Positions 23,801 to 38,800 of a stretch of 64,000 nt of DNA are shown here, piece after piece. The DNA is from Hanleya hanleyi (lineage: Eukaryota > Mollusca > Polyplacophora > Lepidopleurida > Hanleyidae). A model generated the notes under the pieces. It was given only the letters and a program-made list of their open reading frames with translations. It was not told where the DNA came from and searched no databases. The translations under genes were made by a program, and so were the position numbers. The stretch spans positions 1 to 64,000 of the forward strand of contig JAVTVY010020512.1 of NCBI GenBank assembly GCA_036873755.1, written 5' to 3'. Within the stretch, counting starts at the first letter, position 1. Each line of letters starts with the position of its first letter.

Positions 23801-26800
23801 TTGTTGATTTACATTCCATGCAAGTTTCAATCCTGTCCATCAATTATTAACCGAGATATCGCGCAGACAAGAAATTTGGATGGACAGGCGGACGGACGGA
23901 GAAAGTGATCGCTATATGCCCACCCTCTAATTGGGGGGGGGGGGGAATAATGATCCATGCAGTAATTTCCTGAGATTTCAAGATAAAGTTTCATGTGAAA
24001 TTCAAGATACAGCCATATTGGATCTTCGAAATGGAAAAAAAAAGTTATCTTGCACAACAGGACCACATGCAGTAATTTGCTGAGAATTCACTATAACAAA
24101 ATTTCATGTGGAAATTCAAGATGGCTGCCTGGTGGCCATACTGGATTTTCGAATCGGACCAGAAAAGGTATCATGCACAACTAGACCCCAAGGGGAACCT
24201 GTGTACCAAATTTGAGAAAGATCCATGCAGTAGTTCCTGAGAAATCATGATAACAAAGTTTCATAGGGAAATCCAAGCTGGCTGTCTGTTGGCCATATTG
24301 GATTTTCGAATCGGAGCAGAAAAGTTATCTTGCACAACTAGACCCCAAGTTTGAGAAAGATCCATGCAGTAGTTCCTGAGAAATCGCGATAAAGTTTCAA
24401 GGGAAAATCCAAGATGGCCACCTGGTGGCCATATGACCGAAAACTTTCATAAAGTTGTCCTAACCGGGTAGCTTTAATATGCCATCATGCACGAATGAAA
24501 TTTGGCTGAGCAGATAGCTCCAGTGTGCACTAAGTTTAATTACCCATTATTTCCTAGCCAAAAATTAAAAAAAAAAAAAAATTCCTCTTCAAAAAAAAAA
24601 ATTACATACATAAATAACGTAGTACACAACAGCAATATAGACTCAATATTTCATCATGTATTATACCATTTTCAAGACTGAACAGAGTCCAACCGGAATC
24701 TAAAACATTATCTGAAAGACATGTTGCTTCACAAATTGAAGGCTGAATACTTACAAAACGTCTACTTGTTTGAATCTTTCTGAAGTTGTTTCTCAAGCAG
24801 CAGAACTGTTTTCTCAGTCTGAGACCAATGACATATCCAGTACTGTTACACAGGGCCAGTGTTTGGAGCCATGGCGAAAAGTCCATATCCTGGAAATAAA
24901 TTACATTTATACTATCAAATGTATTCCCACGAAGTAGGCTCTCATTTGCAAATTGTCCGGTAATGAGTGAGTCAGTCCATCCGAATCCTTTCGTCGGCAA
25001 AATAAGGAGAACTGTTGACATTAGAACCTTGATTTTTGGCATGAAGATGCATTAGGGGACTGTTACCAACAAGTTCTGAGCTGACCTACTTTTGATGAAA
25101 ATTTCTGGTGATTTTTGATGAAAATCACTGCTGATTCTGACTTGGGTAGTGCCCATCTTAATATAGGCAGGATTTCAACTGGGGGTGGGGCGCAGGATTT
25201 CAACTGGGTATGGGGCGGTGGGGATTTCCAAGAGTTCAGTTCACATCAGAGTCCTAATGCCTACCCTACTTCGTAGGTCCTGTGACGTTAGTCACACTGC
25301 CATGTCTTATTGGACATAATATTAAGGGATTGATGAATTATTAACTTGCTGACTACTTGTATATTCGTAGCTTGGGATGTGTAGCAGATTCTGCCATGGT
25401 GTGTGTTCTTATACATGTAGATCATTAACTATGGCCATAATGTGCTGTAACCTCGATATGCTGGCATATGTCTGATAATTTAACAGTCCTGGCAGTATTT
25501 TACCGCTTCAAATTATCTTGTAGCACGAGTTTAATGCCGCAAAAGCAAGATGATAAAATTACTGCAATGACTATACTCATACATGGCTGGCAAATGGAAG
25601 CAATACGGCCGCTTCAAGTATGTTTTTGTCGGCAGTCAACGTGTCAAGAACATTCAGTGATGATAGACTGTCGGTTATTGAGGTCAACAAATGTAACTTT
25701 GGATTGCATTGTTATGCTGAGTTAGTTGTACGCATTGTAGGGTTCAAGGTAGGAAGGGTACCACTCGGAATTTGGGCATTCAAGATTATTTTGGAGTCAT
25801 TCCTATTCTTCTCATGGCAGAAGCATATTCACCATGTCCATATATCTGAGCTTGGACAAGGCAGTCAGGTGGATTGTTGTTCAGTAAGACATGTCCTGGG
25901 TTGTTTTTGAATGAATGAGGCTGATTCGAACATACCTCCAGCCCGTCTCAATGTTATCGCATCGTACAGAAACTGGTGTTGAGTTCCCGATAAACACCGG
26001 GGAACACCTGCAGTGCTGTGACGTTGCTGGTAAGCGGGGATAACTATAGTGAGCGCGCGCGTGATGTATACTTTCCCGCAGTTTGCAACAATGTTCGCAT
26101 TGAACAGCTGAGATGTGACGCCTCATTCAAAACTTTTGATCAATCATGTCAATGTGGCAGGCATACCCTAATATATTTTAGCTAATTTAATAGAATTTCA
26201 TAATAAATATTTCATTTTGCATGCCTGAATCTAAATAAAGACCTTGGAAATCGGTTTCAAATTTCCCACATAAACACCAGTTGGCACGAGTCCAGCAGTT
26301 TAGACCCAAGGCCGCAGCTCGGGTCTAAACTGCTGGACTCGTGCCAAATGGTGTTTATCTGGGAAATTTGAAACCGATTTCCGAGGTCTTTATTCCTTAA
26401 TTATACACTTACCCAGATACATCCTAATTCGCCATAGAGAACATACTGCTTCATGACCGCGGTCTCTTCTCTCCATATATCCAGAGTGAGGATTCCGCCA
26501 TTGGCAAGCCTACAAACAGTGACCGAGCAATGCTATCCTATTTTCGCTTACTATTCTGCTGATGTAGAAATAATGAAGTCGGGAAGAACCTTCACATATA
26601 TAAGAAATGATATGTTACGTTTACATACGAAAAACTTCTTTGTGTGTCACGATATTTTTTTTTACTCTGAAACCTGTCAAATAACATTTCTCTTGAAGAT
26701 TACACACTGAAATATCCCCTTAAAAAACTGAGATGTTCAGTCGCATAAAAATGCAGATATGATTTATCAAAATTTGTTCCCAGGCTTATTTTGGTATTTC

Positions 26801-29800
26801 AGGGCATTTTCATGAAGGGTTTTCTCCTCTAGCAAAAATACGACATCTCAAACCAAAACCATTTGTGGTTCTTTCCAATAAACAAACTTCCTAATATACT
26901 GTGTGACAGTGTCATATTTTTGCTATAAGAGAAAATTCTTACTGTAAATGCCTCAAAAATACCAAAATCAGGCCGAGGTGCACATTTTAATCAATTATAT
27001 CTCCATTTTTATCCAACGGAGTATCGCAATTATTTCGAGGCTGATATTTCAGTCTGTAAACTCCGAGAAAAATCTGATTTGGCGGGTTTTGGATTGAAAA
27101 AAAAAATCAGCTTGATTAACAGTACACACAAGGGAGTTATTCCTGTATTGTCGTCACATATCCTTTCAGTGCGTGTGCTCTCATGACGAGTTGAAGGCAT
27201 ACTTGTGTGACATCATTCATGTCATTACTACATAACATGCTCATGCTGTTCTTACTTCATGAGGAAGATTTGCAAGGATATAATTCTTAGAGAAGGTGTT
27301 GATGAGCTTCAACATATACCAATGCATACCATCTCAATAGATTGGACCCAGCCCCTGTTTCATAATGTATTTTAAAGGGGAAACAAAAGGAAGCAACTCT
27401 GATTATTAGGAAATGCTTGGAATAGGGACTGGACGGAAGCTAACTTTGCAAGAAAAAATGCACAATATACTGTGCATTTTTGGTCACCAATGAAAACTCC
27501 ATATACCACGCCCCCAACTCAAAGGATTTGATTGGTCTGTTCATATACGCACACTGGAAGCAATGCGTTCATGTGACGTCAACAATGAGAATAACGTTAC
27601 TACCATGACCTCAACAATGGGAATGACGTTACTGCCGAGACGTCACAGTATGGCGTTAGAATGAAATTGATAAAAATATTACGACCGAAGGTAAAAACAT
27701 GTCAATCACTCCAGACTAACCAAGCCTCCAGATGGAATCTTTACACGACGAAACCCATCAAATCGTCTAGTCTCTATTTCAAAAATAATTTTTTCATTTT
27801 TTTATTTTTTTTTATTTTATTTATTTACTTTATTTATTTATCAAACATATATATTTTTTAAAGATCATTTTATTATTATTAAATAGTACATATGAAATAC
27901 AGACTCATCCAGTCTAACCACCTCAACAGTGATTACCAGATGTGATGGAGGATCAATTATACATCATGGATATTACTGGACAATGCTGCAGACATTTGAA
28001 ATCATGAGGACATACTGAATATATACTGAATGTACGCAACCATTCACGTAACAGATCGGTTACACAGTGAAACTGGTGCATAATCGAATGATTGGTAAGT
28101 ACATGCAGAAAAATAACATGAATAGTAGATTGATCACCCAAGATTTTGAAAAAATAAGGCCTGCAGAGGAGGTTTTGTCATGTAAATTTGAGGCTGTGTA
28201 AGGGCTTGTTAATTTCAAGATAAAAAAATATTTTCCACGAAGTATGACAATGCCAACAACACGCTACACTGCTGTCCCCCAGCGGCTTCATGGTGCAATA
28301 TAGAAGGTTTAACTTACTGGAAGGAATCATCTAAGGAACACAGTGGTGTGTTCCAAGTACGAATCCAGGACACGGACGTTATCGAACTAAACTTGTCCCC
28401 AAGAACTGGTCGAGAGGTGTCCCTCATATCCCAGACATTCAAACATTTGTCAGTACATCCTGTCACAAAGTATTCTGGGAAGGCCGGGCTCCATTCACAA
28501 CATCCAATTTTCAATGTGTTGGCCACAAAACTGTGAAATGGGAATATCTGTGTGAGGTCATCGGCAGTGTTGGTCCTCAAAAGTGGAGATTTATTCTTCA
28601 GATTCCAGATACAGACATAACCTACAAGACAGAAATTGTAGTTGGGAACAATGCAAAAATATTACTTGTGCATTTAAGCGGTCCCACTATCAGTTATGAT
28701 GTTTGTTTGAGGGGGCATACAAACTATTTACATGGTACCGTAAGTGTGGGGAATTCTTATAAGTCGAGCCATCACGCTAATGAACAGTATTAGCATTACA
28801 TTCAAAAAGACAATCAAAGTATACATAAACATACCGGTACGCTAGTTTCTAATGATGCTGGCAACACATCATGATGTTCCAGAAATATCAAATCTGTAAC
28901 GCTGATCAGAACTCTTAATCCATAATAATCGTTGTAAAGTCGTCATCCAGAGAAGGATGTACTTCAGTCATGCTTTGAATGTGACTGGTCATGTAATGTA
29001 TGGCATGGTCATGCAATGTATGGCATGGTCATGTAACATATGGTGGGGTGTTGTAATGTATGGTATGGTCATATAATGTATGGTATGGTCTTGTAATGTA
29101 TGGTATGGTCAAGTAATGTATGGTATGGTCATATAATGTATGGTATGGTCTTGTAATGTATGGTATGGTCAAGTAATGTATGGTGGGGTGTTGTAATGTA
29201 TGGTGTGGTTATATAATGTATGGTATGGTCTTGTTATGTATGGTAGGGTCATGTAATGTATGGCATGGTCATGTAATGTATGGTAGGATATTGTAATGTA
29301 TTATGGTAGGGTCTTGCAATGTATGGTATGGACTTGTAATGTATGGTAGGGTCGTATAATGTATGGTATGGTCTTGTAATGTATGGTAGGGTCATGTAAT
29401 GTATGGTATGGTCATGTAATGTATGGCATGGTCATGTAATGTATGGTCATGTAATGTATGGTATGGTCATGTAATGTATGGTATGGACTTGTAATGTATG
29501 GTAGAGTCCTGTAATGAATGGTATGGTCAAGTAATGTATGGTAGGGTCTTGTAATGTATGGTAGGCTTTTGCAATGATTGGTATGGTCTTGTAATGTACA
29601 TGTATGAGTGAGTGAGTGAGTGAGTAGGATTTAACGTCGTTTCCAACATTGTTTCAGTCATATCACAACAGTGCCTGCATGTGCCAGAACACGAGAGTGT
29701 ACACAGTTCCTATTATTCTGGACACTGATCAGCCTAGCCAGTACAGCACCCGGTCACCCATCCAAGTATTGACCGAGCTCAACGCTGCTTAACGTCGGTG

Positions 29801-32800
29801 ATCTGACGAGAACCGGTGTGCCCAACGTGATGCGCCGTACCTTGTAATGTATGATATGCTATTGTAATGTATGGTAGTGTATTGTAATGTATGGTATGGT
29901 ATGGTATGGTATAGTAATGTATGGTAGGGTGTTGTGATTTAAGGAAGGGTCTCACTTTAAAACACACTCAATAAGGTAATTCCAAAAAGTGATTTTACCT
30001 ATATTCAGCTCTGATTGTTCCAAACTGTTCACAATTGGGTTACATCACCCAAAGATGTTGGCAAAAGAAATTGTTGGTGAATCAAGAATATATTTATTCA
30101 ACTGAGCTGAAAGTGATTGAATTCTTAGAGACGTTACAGTATATACATGTATGCTACAATAGGATGGTTCAGTCAAATAGAGCTAGGTTGTCTCTGATTG
30201 TCTCCTGGTTCTCAGATTGTAGACTACAGTAATTCTCCTAATCATTCGATCACCGCAAAAATGGCTTATATCTGGCAATATTCTTTATGGCACCAACTAC
30301 AAAGTTTCACATTTTGTCATTATACAGTACAAGGCAGAAATAACTTGTTCATAAACGCGAGTAGAACGCGAAGTAATCGGGACTGACCCGCGCTAGTTTA
30401 TTGAAGAAGTCGCGACTATAAATTTCGGAACACGCGGTTTAGACCCGACTGCTTTCTGTAAACGCGTCAGCGTGTAAAAGCGGCCGATGTCGCTATCGAC
30501 GCGATCGTCTCGGGTTTTAGCGCGATCCACAGGCATATTTCGAAAGGGATTACTTTATTGATCGCGTCAGATGGAGTCTTGTTGGCCGAACAAGCCAAGA
30601 TTGACCGCCACGTAAGAAATTCCCCACACAGTAAAATGTTCGTCGAGTGAAAGCTCATTGATAACGAAATAATCGGAAATATAAGTTCAAAGTTTATTAA
30701 GAATCATACTATAAACGTATAAGAAGTTTATTTTGTTGAAGACGTACCTTCATTGTGATGGAAATTGAGAAAATCAGCGAAGAATTTGCCGTTTTTTGAA
30801 CCATCTGAACAGCGTCATCGAAATCTCATTTCCCGCGGCAGAATGTGGGAGATATTGGCCTCATTCCAAAGGCCATTTCCCCCACTTTCGACCTATGATG
30901 AGTGATTTAACAACTAACAAAGAAATCACGAAGAATTTGATTGAATAGACATGTCCTTGTCATGAATATTCGTTCGATAAAACAAGGTCGACTGAGCTGG
31001 TTAATACCGCGAAGCTGATTAGTTGAGAATGAGGTCATCGTAGGAGAGTCTGTGAGACAATCGCAGCGATTGACCGGCTGTCTGTCTGTATGCCGGTCTT
31101 CAGTGCCGAGTGAATTTATCGCAGAGAAAATGCCTCAGTTGGAAACTTTAGCGAGCCGACTGTTGGATTTACAATGGAAATAAAGGGTTTCTCCGATTTA
31201 TATGTCGGATTAAAACCCACAAAGATGATGTACTGGTATTTTAGCACGATCGTCCGCTTGAATTGAGCGAATCGTGATGAGATTTGTTATGAAAATTATC
31301 GTTTGGCTGGGACATAGACGCAAGGTAATGCTCATTGTTGCCGAAATCAATTTTTTTTTCGCCTGGTCTGGTTTTATTTTAGACACAAAAGGGCAGATAT
31401 TTTCAAGGACAGATTAATTAAAGTGTGGGCTTTCTGAAAATATATATATTTAGCGGGGTATCAATCAAGCTACATGCAAATATATTGCTTCAAAAACACG
31501 GTCCATAACAAAATCCTCCCGCATGCATTCATCTGAGCATACAAGGCTGACAAACGAGACTATCGGCAAGTAGCAAAGGAACTCGTTTATTTACAACACG
31601 CGACTTGTTCTGATCGCGTCATGCAGTTACGGCGTACCGTCGACGCGTTTCAGTCGAGATTATGCTTTTGTTTTTGCGCGATTTAGGCGAGTTTTCAGGC
31701 TGCGATTAATAAATTATAGTCGCGAAAATGATTTTTTTCACTCGCGTTTATGAGCAAGTTATTTCTGCCTTGTACTGTATGGCTTTGCTTCAATTTATAA
31801 GAACATGAAGCTGCGCTATGGAAACCCCTCGGCTCTGAACCCCAGCTATTATAATGTAAGGGTGTCTCTACCAATTGATTGGCTTGTGGGAAGAAATATT
31901 TACCCCTGGTATTGTAAGTGCAGGCATTCTTCGCATTGTGTAAGAGAATAAATCAATAAATCAGTCATCCAATCAATAAATAAATGTGATAGTATACAAA
32001 CATGATATAGAAATTATATGCAAACTTAACATAGGAATTAGTGGATTTTATTAGACAAGGGGTATAACTGTCGGAGATGACTCATTTTCGATAGGCTTCT
32101 GATTTACGTGAAGATAAATAGATGTAACAAGTTTGGTTGCCATGCATGAAACGGTTCTGTAGATATCGCGTTAACGGACGGACGGACAGACAGCCGTACA
32201 TGAAGACGACAATACCCCTAGGCCAAAGTTGGCCGAGGGGTAAAAATGGGAATGTTCGTTTTTCTCTGTGTTTGAGTAACACAGTACAAAAGTGAACCTC
32301 CTTTGATTGAATTACTATGGGAATTACGATGAGTATCTACCTTACCTGTACCATAGCCGGCCAAAATAAGGCTCTTATCTCCATGAGGGGACCAGTCTAC
32401 ACACATGCAGCACCCATATCTGTTAGCTAAAAAATACAACAGAATAGGATCTAGAAGCCACCAATTATTATTGTAATACCCATATAATATGTTCCCAATA
32501 CCAACATGAGAATTTCCAACAATTGTACCAATTCGCCGAGAAGAGTCAAACAAGCAATAAAATGTAAGGGTGAGTGAATCGGGTTTAACGTCGCTTTCAA
32601 CATTTTTTCAGCTATATCACGACGGGGAAGGGAAGGGAGGGGAGGGGGAGGGGAAGGGGAACCTACTTGTAACAGAGCAGATCTAATGCTGCCATTTTAT
32701 AGTGCTGTCCCACTGAAATATCATGCCGTAGGCAGACATGACACCCCACTCAGTCACATTATACTGACACCGAGCGAACCAGTCCTTGTTCTATCCTCTT

Positions 32801-35800
32801 AATGCTGAGCGTAAGCGAGGAAGCAACAAGTTCCATTTTTCAAGTCTTAGGTATGGCCCGGCCTGGGATCGAACCCAGAACCTACCGCTTACGAGGCCGA
32901 CGCTCTAACCATTAGACCACCGCAGTGCGGTCAATAAAATGTAAATCATGGTATGGTCAAAGTATGGTCAGACTACACCTTCCCTGAGAGAGAGAACGTA
33001 ACCGTCTGATATTAAAGGACATTAAAATATCAACTCCTGCCACATTCCTGAAATAGTGCCATGGAGGTCTTGCTCTGTCTATCTCCATTTGTTTGATCTG
33101 CCAAGACCGTGACACTGCCACGTCCCAATAGTACATGTGAGTGCGCACCCGGGTGATCAAATGTTTATTACAAATGGGATCGACTGAAAATCTGAGGTGA
33201 TTGAATTATTACTACTTTCAATAATATTTTTCTCCAAAAATCATGGGTGATCGATTTTTTGATAGGGCAATCAATTTATTTACGGAATTATCAGTCTTGT
33301 TTTCCATTAATGTTAATGAAGCAGGGATTAACAGATATTGCCCGAATAACAAATTTGTCAAGTACATGTATGGAAAATCTAAGATGGAAGCAGTGACTAT
33401 ATTTGAGGACATAGTAAATGTTAGAAATATGGATGCATGGTTTGGAGGGGGCAACAATAAGGTTAATTTCTCCTGAATTCAAAGGGTGTGAAGGGGTGGG
33501 CCAAAATAAATCACACAGGTTAATTTTAATAAGGTCATAGAAATATTAGATCATTTAATGGACCCAGACATAACCGAACTTACCCGAGTTATCAAAGTGA
33601 GGCTGTAATGTGAACACAGGACGTAGTTTTATGACCGGGTAAGAAGGACCTTGCTCCAGCACTGATGGGTCAGGAACACTAGATTAAGAAGACACATCGA
33701 TATTAAAAATGGCAATATTAACTCTCTTTCTGACAGCATAACTGCATAACTTGGGCAATGGACCATTTAGTTTTGCTCTGTGTATCTCTATAAATTTGAC
33801 AGGCCCTTTTAATTCCAGTGATGGATCATTTATTTTTGCTCAGCAAAGGCCCTCACCCTTGTTAGGCCCTCACCCTTGTTAGGCCCTCACCCTTTCTCTC
33901 AGCGTAACTTCAGTTATAGCCCTTTCTCTTATGAACAGTGTCACTCCAGATGTTAGCTGATAGAGTGACTGCATATCTACGGCGATAGACCATTTATTTT
34001 TGTTCTGCCTCACTGTGTAACTTCATCAACCCGTTCTCTTTTGCTCGGCGTAACTGCATAACTCCGGCTATACACCTCTCTTTCTATATAAGTGTATTTG
34101 CGGTGATGCTCTTGCACATATTTTTTTCTCGCGACTCGGCCATTCGAAATTTGCTCATTGGCCGGCGTTGTTCTCGTTGGGACCTATCAGCCAATCGCAG
34201 AGGAACATATTCGTTCTGCGGCCAGTCGCAGAATGGCGGCCAAACAATTTTCGCTGTCGAAGTTGGGGAAGTAGGAGTAAACCTTGGACAAGTAAAATGG
34301 CACACACACCTGCCCGACAGGACAGGTGATCTAAAGATCTAACGTCAAGCCCTGTTAAAGTCACTTCATCAAATATAATGTTATATCACAACACACAACC
34401 GGGGAGGGGGGGGGGGAGGGATTGGTTGTGCCTACTTGTAACAGATAAGTTCTAATGCTGCCATTGTATGGTGCTGTCCCACCAAATTATTATGCTGTTT
34501 AACATCTGGTTGGTTCGCCAAGAAACAAGTATTCATAGTTTAGAGAATCACTTTTTGCATTATGGCAAGCTAAATACCCGAGCAAAATACCTGTATATTC
34601 TGACAGTCCCATCAGAGCAGGCGAGGGCCAACAAACCAATACGTGAGACAAGGTCACCACTCTGAAATACAAATAAATGTATCACTATCCAATTTAGCAG
34701 AGGTGAGTGAGTAGGATTTAACGTCGTTTTCAACATTGTTTCACCAGTCATATGACGAGGGTATCTATACATGCGCCAGGGCACGAGAGTGTCCACCGTT
34801 CCTATTATCCTGGACACTGATCAGCCCAGCCAGTACAGCACCCGGTCACCCATCCAAGTATTGACTGAGCTCAACATTGCCTAACTTCGCGGTGATCTGA
34901 CGAGAACCGGTGTGCCCAATGCTTTACGCCGTACCAACTGACAAACAGGAGACATGTTGAGATGACGAGTAAAATAATATGTAGACCTTGAATGTACAGG
35001 CCGAAAGATCAGTATTTGGTTGGTTCCCACAGCCCATACGGTACCTTATTATGCTAAATGTTGTAGGAGGGCATACAGGTGTTTGATGTTTATAGAGGTT
35101 TAATGTTATTGGGTCGAATTCTAGCTGAATAAAACAAGCGCAAAACCCTCAAATTTCAAGCCTATTTGGAAACAGCAAAGGCTGGAATCTTTTGATTCGT
35201 GCAAGAAGTCAGAGTCGATTACGATCGTTCGTAGCGATTTCCATCGCAAGGCCAGCAGTAATGTCACGAAGCTACAACTGAATGCCTTTGTTCTATGAAG
35301 TACACAAGCACAATACGAGTATGACGTCCCACATCACTGCTGTACTCCTTCTGATCAAATCAAATAATATCCTTCGAGTTATCTTAGAAATTGTTATCAG
35401 GTCGAGCTGGGTTGAGGAAATTACATTGTACCTTCATTTAGATTTGATTTCATTTTCTGCAGTGGAACTGGGCAACTCAAATATTTCCAAACCTCATGGT
35501 CCAGTTGGGAACTCTCATTTTCTCCCCGACTTGGGGTTCCTGATACAGCATGTTAACTGTCTCAAATATATTTGGTGTGTGAATATTGCCAGTTCTGGCA
35601 CTTTTTTACAGACGTAAAAAAGTTGTTGAGTCACTTTTTCCACACAGGCATTCAGGTTCCTCCATCAAACAATTTTGGATCAAGTATACAATATTCAAAT
35701 ATTGATTGTAACTTACATGCATGTTGTGCACCCATGGTTGAACGGACACATGCACCAGTAGAAATTAACATGCATTCGAAATTTCGAACTGTGATATCGC

Positions 35801-38800
35801 TAGGTATCTTCTCGGACCTATTTATTGTCTACTACCAGAAAATGGAGCTTCAGTCAATTGGAAGCATCTGTAAATATCAGCTACAGCCTGCACCCCTGTT
35901 CCCCCCTTGACACCTACCTCCACATTTTCTGACAGTGCTGGTTCCCTGTCAGGCCCTGTAGCAGGGCACCAGGACATATCATACACGCAGCCATAGTCAT
36001 GGGCCAACCCAAGAGCAAGTACCGGCTCCACTGATTTGCTGCAATTCATATTGAGTCAAATTTATACACAAGCTGATAAGATAGCAGGTCTCCTGCTGGG
36101 GAATCTGTCTGAAAGGACATGTTACCCTCTCTACTACAGTTCTCTTAACAAGGCTCTGGTGAACTTTGCATAAACAAAGATATTGGGTGGTATTAACTGT
36201 ATTAAAAGCTCAAGAGTGTAGAGTTGTCAAAATATTGCAGGAGGATATATTGCATCCAAGTCAAGTTGTCCCTTAAATATTGTGCTCCCAAGCAAATTAG
36301 GACTGCAATTTACATTTTGACCACTGTGACCTTCTAAGACATTGTGCCAAATAGTTACCGGAATATGGACTGGACAAGAAGTTCTTGATGGACTGGACAA
36401 AGGAACAGAACTATGTTTAAAATCATAATAATGGGTATGAAAGTGTTTTTTTATTTCTCCAAGTAAATTTCCCCAATTCATAAGTGGTTCAGAAATTCCA
36501 CTATTGGTTCAGAAATTCAACATGTGATTCTTGATTTCTATAGGAATGGTTCAGAATTTCTATTAGTGCATCAAAATCTCAGCAAGTAGTTACTGATTTC
36601 AACAATGAGTGAGCGAGAGAATAGGGTTTAACGTCGCTTTCCACATTTTCCGGCTATATGACAATGGGGAGGGGAGTTGATGGGCAAGGGTACCTACTTG
36701 TAACAGAGAAGATCTAATGCTGCCATTTTATAGTGCTGTCCCACTCAAATGTCAGGTTGTAGGCAGACATGACGTCCCGCTCAGTCACAATATACGGACA
36801 CTGAGCAGGCCTTGCATTTTGACGGGGCCGATCGGCCCCGGCCCCGTGATCGACCCCGTGAGCACTTTTCACGGGGATTATTCATCGGCCCCGTCAAATC
36901 AGTCCAGTGAGTATATTCCCATATCTTCATGGAATAAATCTAATCCTAGTACTGTGTCTTCTGTCTTGACGACTTGTGCTTGGGCCAAGAAAGAAAATAT
37001 GTCTATTTTCCGGTTTAAATACCCGACCGAGTCTAAATAAATCGTGCGAGTCTAATAATTTTATCAGCAAATTCCAACGAAATCACTACGAAGGCTGCGT
37101 TTTACAACAACAACAACCATAAAGCGGCGCGACTACTGTCAGCATACCGTAAAGTGTGACGTGACTGTAGAGCAGCATGGCATGGCGGCCGGTTGACGAT
37201 CTTTTCAGCAAATAAAGCACCTACTTCTAGGTCGGGAATCGAGAAATCAGCAACGTGATTACGGTTCAGTCGACCTGATCATGTTTATCAGGACAATTTT
37301 AAACATATTCTCCATCAACTTCGAAAGAAATCAACTGATTTTATGGCTTGAAATGGCGTTTGTTGAAGCAGTGTTTCGTGGACACGGTAATTTGCAAGTG
37401 GTTTCGTTTTCAGCGAAATCGGCGACGACACAGTCCAAGTCGCCGTCAAAGTCTAACCGACCGGTACCATTTCTCCGCTAAAAAATCCAAAATTTCCCGA
37501 CTGTTTTATTATGAATGCATTGCAATGAACCCCCAAGATTCAAGCAAGTAATAATTCTTCGTTTTTTTAGAAATGGCGTGTTCAAATCGTTGTACGATCC
37601 AGTCTTGTTTCTCAAATTGCTCGAATTAGATAGGCGCTGGTACAGATCTCCATGATGTTCAAATTAATTTCCCATTTCATTTTATGGGATACGGACAAAA
37701 CCCCAGTGGACAAAACACCAACGGACAAAACCCCAGTTGTCAATTTTTTTCTTCTGGCTTTTCCAGAAAATATGTGCACTCCCCCTATGGAAGGCACTGG
37801 AATTCCACATGGAATTTTGTATTTTTCACTAAAAATCCTTGAAATTTTACAGGGAAATTTTATCATTCCTGAGGGGAAATCCTTGGAATATATTGTTTTG
37901 CATATCAAGTTAATAAATCAAAACGATACTCGTTTTAGTGGCAATTGAAAACAGCAGTCAAAACACATTACTGGCAATTCTTATTTCTACAATATCAGTA
38001 GGCTACAATAACTGGTTTCAGCAGAAGTCGTTGAAATATTAAGATTTGCTGGATCCAGTAAAGATAAAAATACCAACATGGAGGGTTTTTCTTTTATTCC
38101 TCTATTTTTTTGGTGATACCGGTACTTATAAGATCTTTTGAATATATGAAAATATGGGGGAATATATGTTATGAGGGTGAAAGGGGGGGGCGATATGTCC
38201 TGGGAGAATATGTTAAAGTGGGTGGGAATGTTGTACAATCAAGAATAATTTGTAGAGCATTGTATATGGGACAGGAGTAGGCTACTGGACATCAAAATAA
38301 AATTTATTTCCAAACAAAGGTTTGGTTGATTATTGATATATGACCAATAATACATTGTCATGTGGTGAAATTTGAAATCAGCCCCGATGGCCAAAAATCA
38401 GCCCCGTGACCCTGCAAGACGGGGCCTATTGATCAGCCCCGTCTTATTTCTAGAATGCAAGGCCTGACTGAGCAAACCAGTCCTTGTTCTATCCTCTTGA
38501 TGCTGAGTGTAAGTGAGGAAGTCAACAAGTTCCATTGACTTTGTGAAGTGATTCAGAACACAAATGGTTCAGAACTTCTGTGAGTGGTTCAGAATTTCTA
38601 CAAGCAGGACAGTTCTTGATTTCAGAAAGAGGTTCAGAATTGCCACGAGTGGCTCAGAATTTCTACAGGAGGTTCAGAATTTGTGCAGTTATTTGATATT
38701 TAGGTATTTGATGTTGTGCAACGAAAATTGTTACCTGTCGACAGTGAGATATCCGACGTCCCAAATTTGTACGAGACCTGGTCCCTTGAATGGCTCATGA

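Noticed and set aside
29599..29840. 5S rRNA gene
   Set aside because: 5S similarity covers only the head; a fused body, (ACTC)n tail and flanking duplication identify a SINE.
32850..32931. tRNA gene
   Set aside because: A and B boxes are present, but the sequence runs into a SINE body and the duplication flanks the whole 364 bp.
33243..33476. 77-codon plus-strand frame
   Set aside because: No splice or family support and it lies in a GTF3C2 intron on the opposite strand.
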